From Rhizobium sp. Leaf371 (GTDB lineage Bacteria; Pseudomonadota; Alphaproteobacteria; Rhizobiales; Rhizobiaceae), in NCBI RefSeq assembly GCF_001424045.1, contig NZ_LMQB01000024.1, forward strand, positions 1-64,000: a DNA stretch of 64,000 nt, written 5' to 3'. The position numbers were made by a program, and so were the translations under genes. The notes under the pieces were generated by a model, which was given only the letters and a program-made list of their open reading frames with translations, was not told the origin of the DNA and searched no databases. Shown piece by piece: positions 40,438-48,741 of the stretch (positions within the stretch are counted from its first letter, which is position 1; each line of letters begins with the position of its first letter).

Positions 40438-41265
40438 ATGACTATAGCGCAAGTTGGTGCTTGGAATGAGGGCAGAGTTGGGAAGGCTCGTTCGTTGAAA
40501 GTAATCCAGTCACATTATCGAGTGGTCGCAGCGCTTGTCATTCGTGAGATGTCAACGCGCTTTGGCAGCAAACCCGGAGGCTATGCCTGGGCCGTTTTAG
40601 ACCCGATTGCGCACATTGCTTTCATGTCGTTTATCTTTATGGGGATTGCTCGACATCCTCCCTTGGGCAACAGCTTCGTCTTGTTCTTCGCAACGGGATA
40701 CCTCGGATTTCAATTTTATCAATCAGCGGCCGGTTACGTGACAAGCGCGGTAACAAGCAATCGAGCGCTTCTCGCCTACCCCAACGTGGCACCTATCGAC
40801 ACCGTCGTCGCGCGCCTCATTCTGCAGTTCGGTACGAATATTGTAGTTAGCATCGCCGTGTTGCTACCAATAATTGCGACACTTAAGCATCCAGTCGAGA
40901 TTACTTGGGTACCGTTAATAGAGGGCACTACCGCGGCGAGTTTATTAGCCTTAGGTATTGCCTTTACAAATGTTGTTTTATTTCAAAAGTCTCCTCTCTA
41001 CGAACAGTTGTTCAGCATTATCAGCCGACCCCTATTTATGCTTTCTGGCGTATTCTATCTTCCCGACTCTCTACCCACCCAGCTAAGGGATATTATTTTA
41101 ATCAATCCAGTCGCTCATATGATTATATCTTTCCGCAAGGGATTTTATCCTGAGTATCGAGCAGCGGGATATGATCCGTTTTACATGTATATTTTCGCAT
41201 TTTCGGCGTTGGCCTTTGGAATGTGCTTGTTCACATCGTCTAAACGAGTTCTGCGAAGCCGATGA
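40438..41265 (+). CDS. Capsule-type ABC-2 transporter permease (KpsM-like)
   Basis: The 275-residue protein has about six transmembrane segments and the ABC-2 membrane family pattern: VIREMSTRFGSKPGGYAWAVLDPIAHI near the N-terminus, then FFATGYLGFQFYQ, and a C-terminal LINPVAHMIISFRKGFYPEY. These are features of KpsM-type capsule exporters. No ATPase partner (KpsT) is found in the window; one must come from elsewhere. AT-rich codon use, like its neighbours. Confidence 0.85.
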   Translation: MTIAQVGAWNEGRVGKARSLKVIQSHYRVVAALVIREMSTRFGSKPGGYAWAVLDPIAHIAFMSFIFMGIARHPPLGNSFVLFFATGYLGFQFYQSAAGYVTSAVTSNRALLAYPNVAPIDTVVARLILQFGTNIVVSIAVLLPIIATLKHPVEITWVPLIEGTTAASLLALGIAFTNVVLFQKSPLYEQLFSIISRPLFMLSGVFYLPDSLPTQLRDIILINPVAHMIISFRKGFYPEYRAAGYDPFYMYIFAFSALAFGMCLFTSSKRVLRSR

Positions 41266-41421
41266 GTCGTATTATAGATTCTGTATATTAGATTTTTATG
41301 TTATTGATATCGTCGCTCGTCCTTTCTTTTGATGACCCAAAACATTGCGTTGTGCATTAAAATATGTTTACGGGGCAGTTTTCCGGGACAAGCATCCCGT
41401 TCGATTTCAAGGAAGAATGAC

Positions 41422-42267
41422 ATGGCCGTCGCGCCCAATTCTGAAGTGTCCGTCGGCAAAGGTGCGCACAAAATCACCTTTTCCAACGCCGGCCGGCTGT
41501 CGCTGATCGCGGGTCCCTGCCAGATGGAAAGCCGAGATCATGCCTTCATGATCGCCGGCACCATGGTGGAGCTCTGCGCCAAGCTCGGTCTCGGCCTCGT
41601 CTACAAGTCGTCCTTCGACAAAGCCAACCGCACGTCGATGTCCGGCAAGCGCGGTATCGGGCTTGAGAATGCGATGGAGATCTTCGCCGATCTCAAGAAG
41701 GAATATGGCTTTCCCGTTCTGACGGATATCCACACGGAAGAACAGTGCGCGCTCGTCGCGCCGACCGTCGATATCCTGCAGATCCCGGCCTTCCTGTCGC
41801 GCCAGACGGATCTGCTGGTGGCGGCGGCAAAGACAGGCCTCGCGATCAACGTCAAGAAGGGCCAGTTTCTGGCGCCCTGGGACATGAAGAACGTCCAGAG
41901 CAAGTTTCTCGAAAGTGGCAATCCGAACGTGCTCCTGTGCGAGCGCGGCGCCTCGTTCGGCTACAACACGCTCGTCTCCGACATGCGATCGCTGCCGATC
42001 ATGGCATCGCTCGGGTCGCCGGTCGTGTTCGATGCGACGCATTCGGTGCAGCAGCCGGGCGGGCAAGGCGGATCGTCGGGCGGCCAGCGCGAGTTCGTGG
42101 AGACGCTGGCACGCGCAGCCGTCGCCGTCGGCGTCGCCGGTGTCTTCATCGAGACGCACGAAGATCCCGACAATGCCCCGTCCGACGGCCCCAACATGGT
42201 GCATCTGAAGGATATGCCGCAGCTTCTCGAAAAACTGCTCGCCTTCGACGCGATCGCCAAGGCTTAG
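41422..42267 (+). CDS. kdsA: 3-deoxy-8-phosphooctulonate synthase (Kdo-8-P synthase)
   Basis: The 281-residue enzyme condenses PEP and arabinose-5-phosphate to Kdo-8-phosphate. It has [15 protein letters not shown] (about 28-42), SFDKANRTS and [11 protein letters not shown]. The start ATG 41422 has GGAAGA ahead; an upstream extension begins in AT-rich sequence and is not used. Here kdsA and kpsF are adjacent and GC-rich, so they seem native although they touch the acquired segment. In many rhizobia the main kdsA lies near eno, so this might be a second copy, which cannot be checked here. Confidence 0.95.
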   Translation: MAVAPNSEVSVGKGAHKITFSNAGRLSLIAGPCQMESRDHAFMIAGTMVELCAKLGLGLVYKSSFDKANRTSMSGKRGIGLENAMEIFADLKKEYGFPVLTDIHTEEQCALVAPTVDILQIPAFLSRQTDLLVAAAKTGLAINVKKGQFLAPWDMKNVQSKFLESGNPNVLLCERGASFGYNTLVSDMRSLPIMASLGSPVVFDATHSVQQPGGQGGSSGGQREFVETLARAAVAVGVAGVFIETHEDPDNAPSDGPNMVHLKDMPQLLEKLLAFDAIAKA

Positions 42268-42321
42268 ACGCAATTTGGTCCCAAGGACCTTCGACACGAA
42301 AATATTGGAAGGAGTCGCGGC

Positions 42322-43317
42322 ATGATCAAACGCGCTTTGCAACTCGTCGAACACGATGTGATTGATTCCGCGCTGCGGACACTCTCCTTCGGAAAACAGG
42401 GGCTGGAAGCTCTCGAATCAGCCATGGCCAATGGCCTGGGCGATGCCTTCCGCAAGGCAACGGCGCTGATCGGCGACAGCGAAGGCCGGGTCATCATCAC
42501 CGGCATCGGCAAAAGCGGCCATATCGGCAGCAAGATTGCCGCCAGCCTGGCATCGACCGGCACGCCGTCCTTTTTCGTGCATCCTGTCGAAGCCAATCAC
42601 GGCGATCTCGGCATGATCACCGCGGCGGACGTTGTGCTGGCGCTGTCCTGGAGCGGCGAGACGGCCGAACTCCAAGGCATCGTGTCCTTCACCCGCCGCT
42701 TTTCGGTGCCGCTGATCGCCCTGACATCGGGCGAAAACTCGGCATTGGCACGCGGAGCCGACATCGTGCTGCTTCTGCCGAAGGCGACGGAAGCCTGCCC
42801 GCACGGACTGGCGCCCACGACCTCGACGCTGATGCAGCTTGCCATGGGCGACGCCCTTGCCGTTGCGCTGCTCGAAGCGCGCGGCTTCTCGGCCACGGAT
42901 TTCCGGGTATATCACCCCGGCGGCAAGCTCGGCGCCATGCTCTCGCATGTCAGCGATCTCATGCACACGGGCGACCACCTGCCGCTCGTGGCGAAAGGCT
43001 GCTCCATGCCGGACGCGATCCACGAGCTGTCGGCCAAGCGCTTCGGTTGCGTTGGCGTGGTGGACGATGACGGACGCCTGTGCGGCGTCATGACGGATGG
43101 CGATATCGCCCGTCATCTCGACGGTCGTCTCGGACTGATGACCATCGACGAGATCATGACCCACAATCCGAAGACCGTGGGAAAAGCGACACTGGCGACG
43201 GCAGCCATGGCGATCCTCAGCAAGCACGGGATCGCGGCGTTGCTGGTGGTGGACGAAGACACCAGACCCATCGGGATCGTCCATTTCCACGACCTTCTGC
43301 GCGCCGGCGTGGCCTGA
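42322..43317 (+). CDS. kpsF: Arabinose-5-phosphate isomerase (KpsF/GutQ family)
   Basis: The 331-residue enzyme converts ribulose-5-phosphate to arabinose-5-phosphate. It has a SIS domain (about 40-175, with GIGKSGHIGSKIAASLASTGTPSFFVHP and LALSWSGETAEL) and two CBS domains (about 210-325). It lies 54 bases after kdsA, so both steps to Kdo-8-P are co-expressed. The name kdsD is equally apt. Confidence 0.93.
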   Translation: MIKRALQLVEHDVIDSALRTLSFGKQGLEALESAMANGLGDAFRKATALIGDSEGRVIITGIGKSGHIGSKIAASLASTGTPSFFVHPVEANHGDLGMITAADVVLALSWSGETAELQGIVSFTRRFSVPLIALTSGENSALARGADIVLLLPKATEACPHGLAPTTSTLMQLAMGDALAVALLEARGFSATDFRVYHPGGKLGAMLSHVSDLMHTGDHLPLVAKGCSMPDAIHELSAKRFGCVGVVDDDGRLCGVMTDGDIARHLDGRLGLMTIDEIMTHNPKTVGKATLATAAMAILSKHGIAALLVVDEDTRPIGIVHFHDLLRAGVA

Positions 43318-43517
43318 GGCTCGAAAGTCTTATCGGCGGAGGCTGAGCCACGCCGCAGTTCTCGCGACATCGTCCTGAAACGCCGCCAGGAGGCGACGTG
43401 CGCCTCTCCACAAACAACGTTGGGGAAGCTTTGCGTCATCTCGCATAGAGGGCGGGCCACGTCCACAGAGCCTGGAAGCGTCCAAAAGAGAGCGAGCCGA
43501 TTGACGGAAAGAACCTC

Positions 43518-43602
43518 TGGTGCCCCATGCCGGAGTCGAACCAGCACTCCTTTCGGAACTCGATTTTGAGTCGAGCGCGTCTACCAATTCCGCCAATGGG
43601 GC
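43518..43602 (-). tRNA. tRNA-Leu (anticodon CAA)
   Basis: Read leftwards, the gene begins GCCCCATTGGCGGAATTGG and ends GGGGCACCA with an encoded CCA. The anticodon stem CTCGA/TCGAG encloses CTCAAAA, giving CAA, which reads UUG. The T arm (GGTTCGACTCC) and a long class II variable arm are present. Total 85 bases with CCA. Confidence 0.95.
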
Positions 43603-43622
43603 ACGGAGAGGCAGGATCGGGA

Positions 43623-43650
43623 TTTATACGGGTGGACGGGGCTTGGTCAA
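43623..43650 (-). promoter_or_regulatory. Promoter of tRNA-Leu
   Basis: On the minus strand TTGACC (43650-43645) and TATAAA (43628-43623) are separated by 16 bases. The -10 lies 20 bases before the tRNA 5-prime end. Confidence 0.65.
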
Positions 43651-43850
43651 CCGGATTTCGCGGGTTCGTCGAGCAATCGCATAGACATGCGCGGCAGGCG
43701 GCGGGACGGTGTCGTCTTGGCGCGCGGGCCGGGCGGCGGGGGAAACGATGGTGCAGAGCAGCATCCGTTGTGCGGTTGCGATTTACAGGCGGCCCGTTCC
43801 TGCATAGAAGCTCTGGGGTGCCTCTCGGGGCGTGCCTCTTTTTACCCTCG

Positions 43851-43914
43851 GGCTTGGGTCTTCCACCCCAAGCCGTTCACCCCAAGTCTGGGCCCCTGCA
43901 CTTCCCGCTTGGGG
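43851..43914. repeat. Paired inverted repeats of CCCCAAG
   Basis: GGCTTGGG (43851-43858) pairs with CCCAAGCC (43867-43874). CCCCAAG (43880-43886) pairs with CTTGGGG (43908-43914). The motif occurs four times in 64 bases just before the YqaA-type gene. A 5-prime leader structure or a small repeat element are both possible. Confidence 0.6.
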
Positions 43915-43950
43915 CCCGCCCCGTCTGCCATCTGATCCGAGGATTTGCCG

Positions 43951-44562
43951 ATGCTCCGCAGCCTTTATGACTGGACCATGTCGCTCGCTGCACGCAAGTC
44001 GGCGGAAGTCTGGCTCGCCGTCATCGCCTTCGTGGAAAGCTCCGTCTTTCTGGTGCCCGCCGACGTGCTGTTCCTGCCGATGGCGCTGGCGCGGCCCGAG
44101 CGTGCCTGGCGCTATGCGGCGGTCGCGACCGTGGCCTCCGTCCTCGGCGGCATTGCCGGTTGGTATCTCGGGCACTATGCCTTCGAAGCCCTGGCGCGGC
44201 CCATCCTCGAATTCTACGGCAAGCTCGAAGCGTTCGAAACGATGCGCGCCTCGTTCAGCAACGAGATGCTCGTTCTGTTGCTCGTCACCTCGGGTCTCGC
44301 GCATCTCCCACCGATCAAGGTCGTCACGATCCTCTCCGGCGTCGCCGGCATCCATCTCGGCCTGTTCATCGTCTGCGCCATCGTCGCGCGCGGTGCGCGC
44401 TTCTTTCTGCTCGCCTGGCTGCTGCGCCGCTATGGCGAGGAGATCCGCCATTTCATCGAAAAGCGTCTCGGCCTGATATCGGCGGTCGTCGCCGCTTTGC
44501 TGATCGTGCTGTTCATCGCCTACCGCTTCTTCCTGCACAATCCGGAAATCGTCACGCCCTGA
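43951..44562 (+). CDS. YqaA/DedA family membrane protein
   Basis: The 203-residue protein has several hydrophobic helices and the SNARE-associated/VTT pattern (AFVESSVFLVPADVLFLPMALARP, VASVLGGIAGWYLGHY). DedA-related proteins move lipids or keep membrane balance. Start ATG 43951 has GAGGA seven bases ahead; a TTG six bases upstream is less likely. Confidence 0.82.
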   Translation: MLRSLYDWTMSLAARKSAEVWLAVIAFVESSVFLVPADVLFLPMALARPERAWRYAAVATVASVLGGIAGWYLGHYAFEALARPILEFYGKLEAFETMRASFSNEMLVLLLVTSGLAHLPPIKVVTILSGVAGIHLGLFIVCAIVARGARFFLLAWLLRRYGEEIRHFIEKRLGLISAVVAALLIVLFIAYRFFLHNPEIVTP

Positions 44563-44694
44563 ACGCGCCAACCTGGATATGGAGCCACCTCGCCGGCTTT
44601 CCGACGGGTGCAAAACAGATTTCGATCGCCGGCGATATGCTGTAAGGCCTTCGGCAACAGCTGAACCAACCCGCCTCCCGGAGCCTGACAGACC

Positions 44695-45219
44695 GTGACC
44701 GCCATCCAACGCTCTCCCGCCCTTCAACGCTCCCCTGCCCTTTTCGCCGCCGTCCTCGTCACGCTGGGAATGATCGTCACGGTCGGGACCGCGCTCGGCT
44801 TCGAGCATCTCGGCGGCTATATCCCCTGCGCCCTCTGCCTCATGCAGCGCGAGCCCTATTATTATGGCATTCCCGTCGGCGTGCTCGCCATCATCAGCGC
44901 GGCCTTCCCCATGCCGGCCTGGCTGCCGCGGCTGCTGCTGGCGGTCATCGCGATCATGATGCTGGTCGGTGCTGGCATCGGCGTCTATCATGCGGGCGTC
45001 GAATGGCACTTCTGGGCGGGCCCGGCGAACTGCTCCACCACCGCGCAGGGCGTCTCGGCCAATGTCGGCGACCTCCTCGGCGACCTCGACAGCAAGCATG
45101 GGCCCTCCTGCACGGATGCGGCCCTGCGCGTGCTTGGCCTGTCGTTTGCCGGCTGGAACGTGCTGGCGAGCCTGGTGCTTGCGGCCATCGCCATCCGCGG
45201 CGCCGTCAAAGCCCGCTAG
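44695..45219 (+). CDS. dsbB: Disulfide bond formation protein B
   Basis: The 174-residue inner-membrane protein reoxidises DsbA and passes electrons to ubiquinone. The four expected segments are visible, with the first Cys pair CALC (about 45-48) and the second pair split in the periplasmic loop (ANCSTT and PSCTDA). GTG 44695 is the start. Confidence 0.9.
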   Translation: MTAIQRSPALQRSPALFAAVLVTLGMIVTVGTALGFEHLGGYIPCALCLMQREPYYYGIPVGVLAIISAAFPMPAWLPRLLLAVIAIMMLVGAGIGVYHAGVEWHFWAGPANCSTTAQGVSANVGDLLGDLDSKHGPSCTDAALRVLGLSFAGWNVLASLVLAAIAIRGAVKAR

Positions 45220-45224
45220 AAGCG

Positions 45225-45247
45225 AAAAGGCGCCCTCGTCGGGCGCC
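45225..45247 (-). terminator. Intrinsic terminator after the HNH gene
   Basis: GGCGCCC and GGGCGCC enclose five bases, and the minus strand continues TTTTCGC. It lies between the convergent dsbB and HNH genes. Confidence 0.65.
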
Positions 45248-45282
45248 CTCGAAACCCGTCGGCAATCCGTCAACGCCAAGCC

Positions 45283-45840
45283 TTACGGCTGCAGTTCGAC
45301 ATCCCAGTAGAGATAGTCCATCCAGCTTTCGTGCAAGAAGTTCGGCGGAAACAGCCGGCCGTTATTGTGCAGGTCCTGCACCGTCGGGTGATACGGCTTC
45401 TGATGGGGGAACATGCCGGCATTGCGGGGCATCTTGCCGCCCTTGCGCAGGTTGCAGGGCGAGCAGGCGGCCACCACGTTCTCCCAGGTCGTCTGCCCAC
45501 CATGGCAGCGCGGAATGACATGGTCGAAGGTCAGGTCATCCGGCGAGCCGCAATATTGGCACTCGAACCGATCACGCAGGAACACGTTGAAACGGGTGAA
45601 GGCAGGATGGCGCGAGGGCTGAACATAGCTTTTCAGGCAGACGACGCTCGGCAGTTTCATCGAGAAGCTGGGCGAGGAGACCTGATGTTCGTATTCCGCC
45701 AGAATAACCACACGGTCAAGGAAGACCGCCTTGATCGCGTCCTGCCAGGACCAGAGCGACAAAGGGTAATAGCTAAGAGGCCGGTAGTCCGCGTTCAACA
45801 CGAGCGCAGGCAAGGCCTGAGGTGAGACTGCAATCGTCAA
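45283..45840 (-). CDS. HNH endonuclease
   Basis: The 185-residue protein has a Cys-bracketed HNH module: CQYCGSPDDLTFDHVIPRCHGG and then NVVAACSPCN (about 95-130). The N-terminal part (ALVLNADYRPLSYYPLSLWSWQDAI) is typical of the widespread HNH group in alphaproteobacteria. The cellular role is unclear. Confidence 0.9.
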   Translation of the reverse strand: MTIAVSPQALPALVLNADYRPLSYYPLSLWSWQDAIKAVFLDRVVILAEYEHQVSSPSFSMKLPSVVCLKSYVQPSRHPAFTRFNVFLRDRFECQYCGSPDDLTFDHVIPRCHGGQTTWENVVAACSPCNLRKGGKMPRNAGMFPHQKPYHPTVQDLHNNGRLFPPNFLHESWMDYLYWDVELQP

Positions 45841-45975
45841 GTCCAGTGACTCCTGATCGATTCGGCATCTGCACTTCTATATTAGGCTCGTTACGTCAGG
45901 ATTGTGAAGCCGAAAGGAAAGTGGAAACAAAAGATTCATTTCAGTTGGTTACGGGCCGAATTCCCGCGCGCCTCA

Positions 45976-46620
45976 TCACGGCAGAACCTGTGCGGCATCC
46001 CGTCGCAGGCTGCTGGCATAATAGGCCCAGAACAGCCGGGCCGCGACGCTGCGCCACGGGCTCCAGGCGAGGCTGAGGCCCTCCAGCACCCGTGCAGAGG
46101 GTCGGGCGTCCAGACACAAGGCGCGAGCCACGGCGCTTTGCAGCGCCACGTCCCCGACGGGAAACACATCGGGATGGCCGGCGCAGAAGACGAGGTAGAC
46201 CTCGGCCGTCCAGCGACCGATGCCCGGCAGCGCGCCGAGCGTGCCGATGGCGGCCTGCGGGTCCATGTCGCAGATCCCGTCGAGATCGAGCAGCCCGGCC
46301 TCCACGGCCGCCGCCGCTGCCCGCAGAGCCTTGATCTTCGCGCCCGACAGGCCGACCGCGCGGCATTCCGCCTCGGCAAGCGAAAGGAAGGCCGGCGCAT
46401 CCACCGTTCCCAGCCGCAGCACCAACCGGTTCCAGATCGCGGCCGCACTCGCCTTGGAGATCATCTGCGACACGATGATGGCCGCGAGCCCGGAAAAACC
46501 GGGTTCGGATCGCCGAAGCGGCACGGGCCCTGCGGCCGCAATCACGGGCGCGAGCCGGGGGTCGAGGGCACCCAATGCCGCAAGTCCCCGGCAAACGTCG
46601 TGATCGCTTGAAATCCGCAT
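45976..46620 (-). CDS. alkA: DNA-3-methyladenine glycosylase II
   Basis: The 214-residue enzyme removes alkylated bases. The helix-hairpin-helix is LGALPGIGRWTAEVYLVF (about 125-142) and the catalytic Asp is in FPVGDVALQ (about 152). It lacks the N-terminal TATA-like domain of E. coli AlkA, as is usual for the short bacterial form. It is divergent from gluQ, with about 40 bases between starts. Confidence 0.9.
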   Translation of the reverse strand: MRISSDHDVCRGLAALGALDPRLAPVIAAAGPVPLRRSEPGFSGLAAIIVSQMISKASAAAIWNRLVLRLGTVDAPAFLSLAEAECRAVGLSGAKIKALRAAAAAVEAGLLDLDGICDMDPQAAIGTLGALPGIGRWTAEVYLVFCAGHPDVFPVGDVALQSAVARALCLDARPSARVLEGLSLAWSPWRSVAARLFWAYYASSLRRDAAQVLP

Positions 46621-46660
46621 GGCGGCGCACCTCTCTCGGGCTTGGTTCGGCGGCCCTTTG

Positions 46661-47596
46661 ATGGCAGAAGAAGGCATGCCGCACAGCCTGTCAAAGCCCC
46701 CGGTATATCGCTTCGCGCCGAGCCCCAACGGCCTCCTTCACCTCGGCCATGCGCTCTCGGCGGTGCTGAACGCGCGCTTTGCCGCGGAGACCGGGGGGCG
46801 GCTCCTGCTGCGGATGGAAGATATCGACCTCACCCGGTGCAAGCCCGCATTCGAGCAGGCGATTCTCGAGGATCTCGCCTGGCTCGGCGTCCCCTTCGAA
46901 GAGCCGGTGCGGCGACAATCCGAACATTTCCCAGATTATGACAAGGCGCTCGAACGGCTCAAGGCGCGCGGCCTCGTCTATCCCGCCTTTCTCACCCGCG
47001 GCGAGATCCGTGCCCATGTCGCGGCGATCGAAGCGGCGGGGGGAAGATGGCCGCGCGATCCGGACGGAGCACTGCTCTACCCCGGCCCGGAGCGGCGTTG
47101 GGGCGACGGGCAGAGAGAGGACGCGGTCGCCGCAGCTATGGCCGCCGGGCGGCCCTATGCCTGGCGGCTCGACATGGCGAAAGCCTGTCGCGCCATCGGC
47201 CAGCCGCTCACCTGGCAGGAAACCGGCATCGGCCAGCAGGATGGGTCGGGGGACAAGCGAGACACGCAGAGCGTCATCGTCGCAGCGCCGGAGGCCTGGG
47301 GCGACGTCATCCTGTCGCGGCCCGATGCGCCCTCCAGCTATCACCTCTCGGTCACGGTCGACGATGCCTTGCAGGGCGTGACGCATGTCGTGCGCGGGCA
47401 GGATCTCTTCCAGGCGACCGCCGTGCACCGCCTGCTCCAGACGCTGCTCGAGCTGCCGGAACCGGTCTACCATCACCATCGTCTCGTCCTCGGGCCGGAT
47501 GGGCGCAAGCTCTCGAAAAGCCATCGCGACACGGCCCTTCGGGCACTCAAAGACCGAGGCCTCTCAGCGGCCGATGTCCGCGCGCTTCTCCTCTGA
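46661..47596 (+). CDS. gluQ: Glutamyl-Q tRNA(Asp) synthetase
   Basis: The 311-residue enzyme adds glutamate to queuosine of tRNA-Asp. It is a shortened GluRS with FAPSPNGLLHLGHA (HIGH-type, about 16-29) and KLSKSH near the end, and no anticodon-binding domain. The start is either ATG 46661 or 46676. The 3-prime end overlaps the convergent YihY gene by 33 bases. Confidence 0.93.
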   Translation: MAEEGMPHSLSKPPVYRFAPSPNGLLHLGHALSAVLNARFAAETGGRLLLRMEDIDLTRCKPAFEQAILEDLAWLGVPFEEPVRRQSEHFPDYDKALERLKARGLVYPAFLTRGEIRAHVAAIEAAGGRWPRDPDGALLYPGPERRWGDGQREDAVAAAMAAGRPYAWRLDMAKACRAIGQPLTWQETGIGQQDGSGDKRDTQSVIVAAPEAWGDVILSRPDAPSSYHLSVTVDDALQGVTHVVRGQDLFQATAVHRLLQTLLELPEPVYHHHRLVLGPDGRKLSKSHRDTALRALKDRGLSAADVRALLL

Positions 47597-48532
47597 GGAC
47601 GCGACGGGTCCCTCGTCCGACGGCGCTTCCGGAAGGGCGATGTCGCGCGTGGCGGTCTCCTCCACCGGCATGCCGCGGAAATGGCGGATCACCATGCGCT
47701 TGACCTTGTACTTCATGATTGCCGCATTGATCTCCGCGCCGATGATGAAGATGGCGCCGAGCATATAGAGGAAAACCAGCACGATCATGATCGAGGCGAG
47801 ACCGGCATAGGTCGAGACGTAATTGGCGAAGTTCGAGAGGTAGGAGGCGAAACCGACGGCACCGATCGTCCAGGCGATCAGCGTGATGACGATGCCCGGC
47901 AGCACGTCCATGATCTTGCGCCGGCCATCCGGCAGCCACAGGTGCGAGACGATCAGCCCCCCGGTGAGGATCAGCAGAGCCAGTGCCAGGCCCCAATTAT
48001 CGACCATCGACAGAAGCTCGTCGAGCCAGGGCAGCCAGCGGTCGGCATAGCGCAGCGCCAGCGGCACGGCGACGAGCAGCAGGCTGACGAAGGCAAGGAT
48101 GACGACCCCGGCCAGCACGAAGCCGAGGCTGGCGATGCGCGTCACGTACCAGGGCCGGCTCTCGGCCACCCGGTAGGCCCGGTTGAGCGAGATGCGCAGC
48201 GCCTCGACGCCATTGGAGGCGAAATAGGCGGCCGCCAGCACCGAGACGGTGAGCAGCCCGCCGCGCGGCGTGGTCAGCACCTGGACGATCTCGTCGGCGA
48301 TCGGCTTGGCGATCGACGGCGGCCATGTGTCGAAGATCAGGTGCACGGCGGTCGTGGCGAACTGGTCGGCGCCGAGAAAGCTGCCGAGCGCGGTGCCGAA
48401 GATCAGGAACGGAAAGATCGCGAGCAGAGACGACAGGGCCACGTGGCTGGCCATTGCCCAGCCGTCATCGTCGCTGAAATGCCACAGCGCATCGAATGTG
48501 ACCTTCCAGGCCATACGCAGGAACAACGGCAT
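47564..48532 (-). CDS. YihY/virulence factor BrkB family membrane protein
   Basis: The 322-residue protein has about six transmembrane helices (such as LSSLLAIFPFLIFGTALGSFL, and LASIMIVLVFLYMLGAIFIIGAEIN). The family motif is YRVAESRPWYVTRI near 140. It is often misnamed RNase BN; the role is unknown. The C-terminal tail is hydrophilic. Confidence 0.88.
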   Translation of the reverse strand: MPLFLRMAWKVTFDALWHFSDDDGWAMASHVALSSLLAIFPFLIFGTALGSFLGADQFATTAVHLIFDTWPPSIAKPIADEIVQVLTTPRGGLLTVSVLAAAYFASNGVEALRISLNRAYRVAESRPWYVTRIASLGFVLAGVVILAFVSLLLVAVPLALRYADRWLPWLDELLSMVDNWGLALALLILTGGLIVSHLWLPDGRRKIMDVLPGIVITLIAWTIGAVGFASYLSNFANYVSTYAGLASIMIVLVFLYMLGAIFIIGAEINAAIMKYKVKRMVIRHFRGMPVEETATRDIALPEAPSDEGPVASSEEKRADIGR

Positions 48533-48741
48533 CCGGTCTCCGCTTTCAAGGGCGCGACGTCCCCTCCCTTGAAAGACGGTGCGCGCCGCGATTTGGTTTC
48601 ATGCACGTCCAGTCGCGTCCCGGCCGACGTTTGGGGCTGCAGACGCCGCCACATTGTCACCTGCTGTCGAATATGGGAAACCAGCGCTCCAAGTCCACAG
48701 GCTGAAATGCCGAGAGACGCAGTCCAGAGCGACGAGACTTC

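Larger units (their letters stand above)
43603..43950. other. Intergenic region between tRNA-Leu and the YqaA-type gene
   Basis: Besides the tRNA promoter, it holds no convincing gene. Two GC-rich hairpins built on CCCCAAG/CTTGGGG lie at 43851-43914. Confidence 0.55.

Noticed and set aside
43330-43596. An 88-residue leftward frame beginning MAELVDALDSKSSS
   Set aside because: It is a translation of the tRNA-Leu gene itself, a well-known false protein.
43518-43602. tRNA-Leu as the attachment site of the AT-rich segment
   Set aside because: kdsA and kpsF lie between, and no duplicated tRNA 3-prime end was seen at 35.5 kb or 41.4 kb.
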